A stretch of 7,531 nucleotides of DNA from Rhodospirillaceae bacterium (GTDB lineage: Bacteria > Pseudomonadota > Alphaproteobacteria > Rhodospirillales > Magnetospirillaceae). Where the stretch lies: contig JASLCK010000195.1 of the NCBI GenBank assembly GCA_030151865.1, forward strand, positions 1 to 7,531. Reading direction: 5' to 3'. The position numbers were made by a program, and so were the translations under genes. Below the pieces are notes generated by a model. The model made no database searches, had not been told where the DNA came from, and saw only the letters and a program-made list of their open reading frames with translations. Positions 5,861 to 7,531 of this stretch are shown piece by piece (the first letter of the stretch is position 1; each line of letters begins with the position of its first letter).

Positions 5861-7531
5861 TTACAGGGTGGCGGCGACTTCCTCGATCTCATAGCATTCG
5901 ATGACATCGCCCGACTGGATGTCGTTGTAATTCTCGAACGACATACCGCATTCGTAGCCCTCACGCACTTCGCGGACATCGTCCTTGAAGCGCTTGAGCT
6001 GGCCCAGAGCGCCTTCGTGGATAACCACGTTGTCGCGCAACAGGCGAACCTTGGCGCCACGCTTGACCACGCCTTCCACCACGAAGCAACCGGCAACCTT
6101 GCCGACCTTGGTGATGTTGAAGACTTCGCGGATCTCGGCATTGCCCAGGAAGCGTTCGCGCAAGGTGGGGGCCAACATGCCTTCCAGCGCGTGACGCAGA
6201 TCATCGGCCACGTCATAGATGATCGAATAATAACGGATGTCCACGTTGTCCCGGCGGGCCATATCGCGGGCCTGCGGATTGGCGCGGACGTTGAAACCGA
6301 TCACCAGGGCTTCGGAAGCCTTGGCCAGGGTGATGTCGGATTCGTTGATGCCGCCCACGGCCGAGTGCAGAACGCGGACCTTGACCTCGTCGGTACCCAT
6401 CTTTTCCAAGGTGGCGACGATGGCTTCGACCGACCCCTGCACGTCGCCCTTGATGACGACCGGCAGTTCCTTGGCTTCACCGGCAGCAATACGCGAGAAC
6501 ATCTGTTCCAGCGTACCACGGGCACCGGCAGCGGCCTTGGCGTCACGATCCTTGCGCTGACGATAGCTGGCGACTTCACGGGCGCGGGCTTCGTCATCGA
6601 CGGTGATGAAGTCATCACCCGCCGCCGGAGTACCGGTCAGACCCAGCACTTCCACCGGAGAGGACGGACCGGCTTCATCGACCTTGTTGCCGTGATCATC
6701 GACCAGGGCGCGGACACGGCCCCATTCGGACCCGGCGACGAACACGTCACCAACCCGCAAGGTGCCCTTCTGAACCAGAACGGTCGCCACCGAACCCCGG
6801 CCGCGTTCGACCTTGGCTTCGATGACCACACCCTGGGCGCTGCGCTCGGGATTGGCCTTCAGATCCAGGATTTCGGCCTGCAACAGGATGGCTTCTTCCA
6901 GCGCTTCCAGGTTCATGCGCTTCTTGGCCGACACTTCGACCGCCAGCACATCGCCGCCCAGTTCTTCGGTCACCAGTTCATGCTGCAACAGCTCCTGGCG
7001 GACCCGTTCGGGATTGGCGTCGGGCTTGTCGATCTTGTTGATGGCAACAATGATCGGCACCTTGGCGGCCTTGGCGTGACGGATGGCTTCCACGGTCTGC
7101 GGCATGATGCCGTCATCGGCGGCAACCACCAGCACGACGATGTCCGTCACCTTGGCGCCACGGGCGCGCATGGCGGTGAAGGCTTCATGGCCGGGGGTGT
7201 CGATGAAGGTGATGCGCTGACCACCGTGCAACTTCACCTGATAGGCGCCGATATGCTGGGTGATGCCACCCGCTTCGCCCGACACCACGTCGGTCGAACG
7301 CAGGGCGTCCAGCAGCGAGGTCTTGCCGTGGTCGACGTGACCCATGATGGCCACGACCGGAGCGCTGAGGTCGCCGGTGTCGGCCTCGTCGTCCTCGGGG
7401 ATGAAGCCTTCTTCAATGTCGGATTCCGACACGCGCTTGACGGCCATGCCGTATTCCTCGGCCACCAGTTCGGCGGTGTCGGAATCGATCACGTCGTTGA
7501 TCTTCATCATCAGGCCCTGACGCATCAGGAA
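5861..7531 (-). CDS. infB: Translation initiation factor IF-2, N-terminus off the window
   Basis: GTPase that brings fMet-tRNA to the 30S subunit and promotes subunit joining. The frame is open to the right edge and 556 residues are visible, ending EEVAATL. The missing part is the variable N-terminal region, as whole alphaproteobacterial IF-2 is usually well over 800 aa. Counting from the first complete codon at 7531, the visible part starts with the end of the conserved N-terminal IF-2 domain (LMRQGLMMKIND). The G domain follows: P-loop GHVDHGKT (64-71), switch I GGITQHIGAY (88-97), G3 DTPGH (111-115), G4 NKID (165-168) and G5 SAK (201-203). Then come beta-barrel domain II, the C1 domain, and the C-terminal domain (about the last 100 residues) that binds fMet-tRNA. 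The ATG at 7525 is internal, since the preceding codons remain open and in family register. It heads the rbfA-truB-rpsO block. Confidence 0.98.
   Translation of the reverse strand, partial: FLMRQGLMMKINDVIDSDTAELVAEEYGMAVKRVSESDIEEGFIPEDDEADTGDLSAPVVAIMGHVDHGKTSLLDALRSTDVVSGEAGGITQHIGAYQVKLHGGQRITFIDTPGHEAFTAMRARGAKVTDIVVLVVAADDGIMPQTVEAIRHAKAAKVPIIVAINKIDKPDANPERVRQELLQHELVTEELGGDVLAVEVSAKKRMNLEALEEAILLQAEILDLKANPERSAQGVVIEAKVERGRGSVATVLVQKGTLRVGDVFVAGSEWGRVRALVDDHGNKVDEAGPSSPVEVLGLTGTPAAGDDFITVDDEARAREVASYRQRKDRDAKAAAGARGTLEQMFSRIAAGEAKELPVVIKGDVQGSVEAIVATLEKMGTDEVKVRVLHSAVGGINESDITLAKASEALVIGFNVRANPQARDMARRDNVDIRYYSIIYDVADDLRHALEGMLAPTLRERFLGNAEIREVFNITKVGKVAGCFVVEGVVKRGAKVRLLRDNVVIHEGALGQLKRFKDDVREVREGYECGMSFENYNDIQSGDVIECYEIEEVAATL

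Noticed and set aside
1..7531. Mobile elements, CRISPR arrays, tRNA or rRNA genes, toxin-antitoxin or defence systems.
   Set aside because: No direct-repeat arrays, transposase-like proteins, terminal inverted repeats or tRNA-like cloverleaf sequences were seen; nearly all sequence is accounted for by core genes on one strand.

Overview
The window carries a conserved translation and RNA-metabolism gene cluster, read entirely from the minus strand. In transcription order it runs infB (5' end off the right edge), rbfA, truB, rpsO, pnp and a UgpQ-like glycerophosphodiester phosphodiesterase. A separate minus-strand gene of the nitronate monooxygenase/2-nitropropane dioxygenase family follows and runs off the left edge. 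The GC-rich coding sequence, the protein sequences and this gene order suggest an alphaproteobacterium, probably a Rhodospirillales (Magnetospirillum-like) organism. That placement is inference from memory of the families, not a database result.

Right part (7531-4181): infB, rbfA, truB and rpsO are packed as one operon. infB and rbfA are 42 bp apart, and the gap holds an 8-bp hairpin that touches the rbfA Shine-Dalgarno sequence. truB starts inside the end of rbfA (11-nt overlap). rpsO begins 17 bp after truB. IF-2 recruits initiator tRNA, RbfA matures the 30S subunit, TruB makes Psi55 in tRNA, and S15 is an early 30S assembly protein.

Middle (4180-3841): this 340-bp gap between rpsO and pnp has no convincing gene but is rich in signals. 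It holds a perfect 11-bp GC-rich stem-loop, a good sigma70-type promoter pointing at pnp (TGGACC, 17 nt, TATAAG), and two leader hairpins, one long enough to be an RNase III-type processing site as in the well-known autoregulated pnp leader of enterobacteria.

Left part (3840-1): pnp encodes a full-length PNPase. The phosphodiesterase gene starts with GTG overlapping the pnp stop codon by 4 nt, so the two are probably co-transcribed and translationally coupled. After a 149-bp gap with a 14-bp palindrome, the flavin oxidoreductase gene starts with GTG and leaves the window after 272 codons.

I see no mobile element, CRISPR array, tRNA/rRNA gene or novel defence or biosynthetic system. This is core genome; the points worth a second look are the regulatory structures and the pnp-phosphodiesterase coupling.
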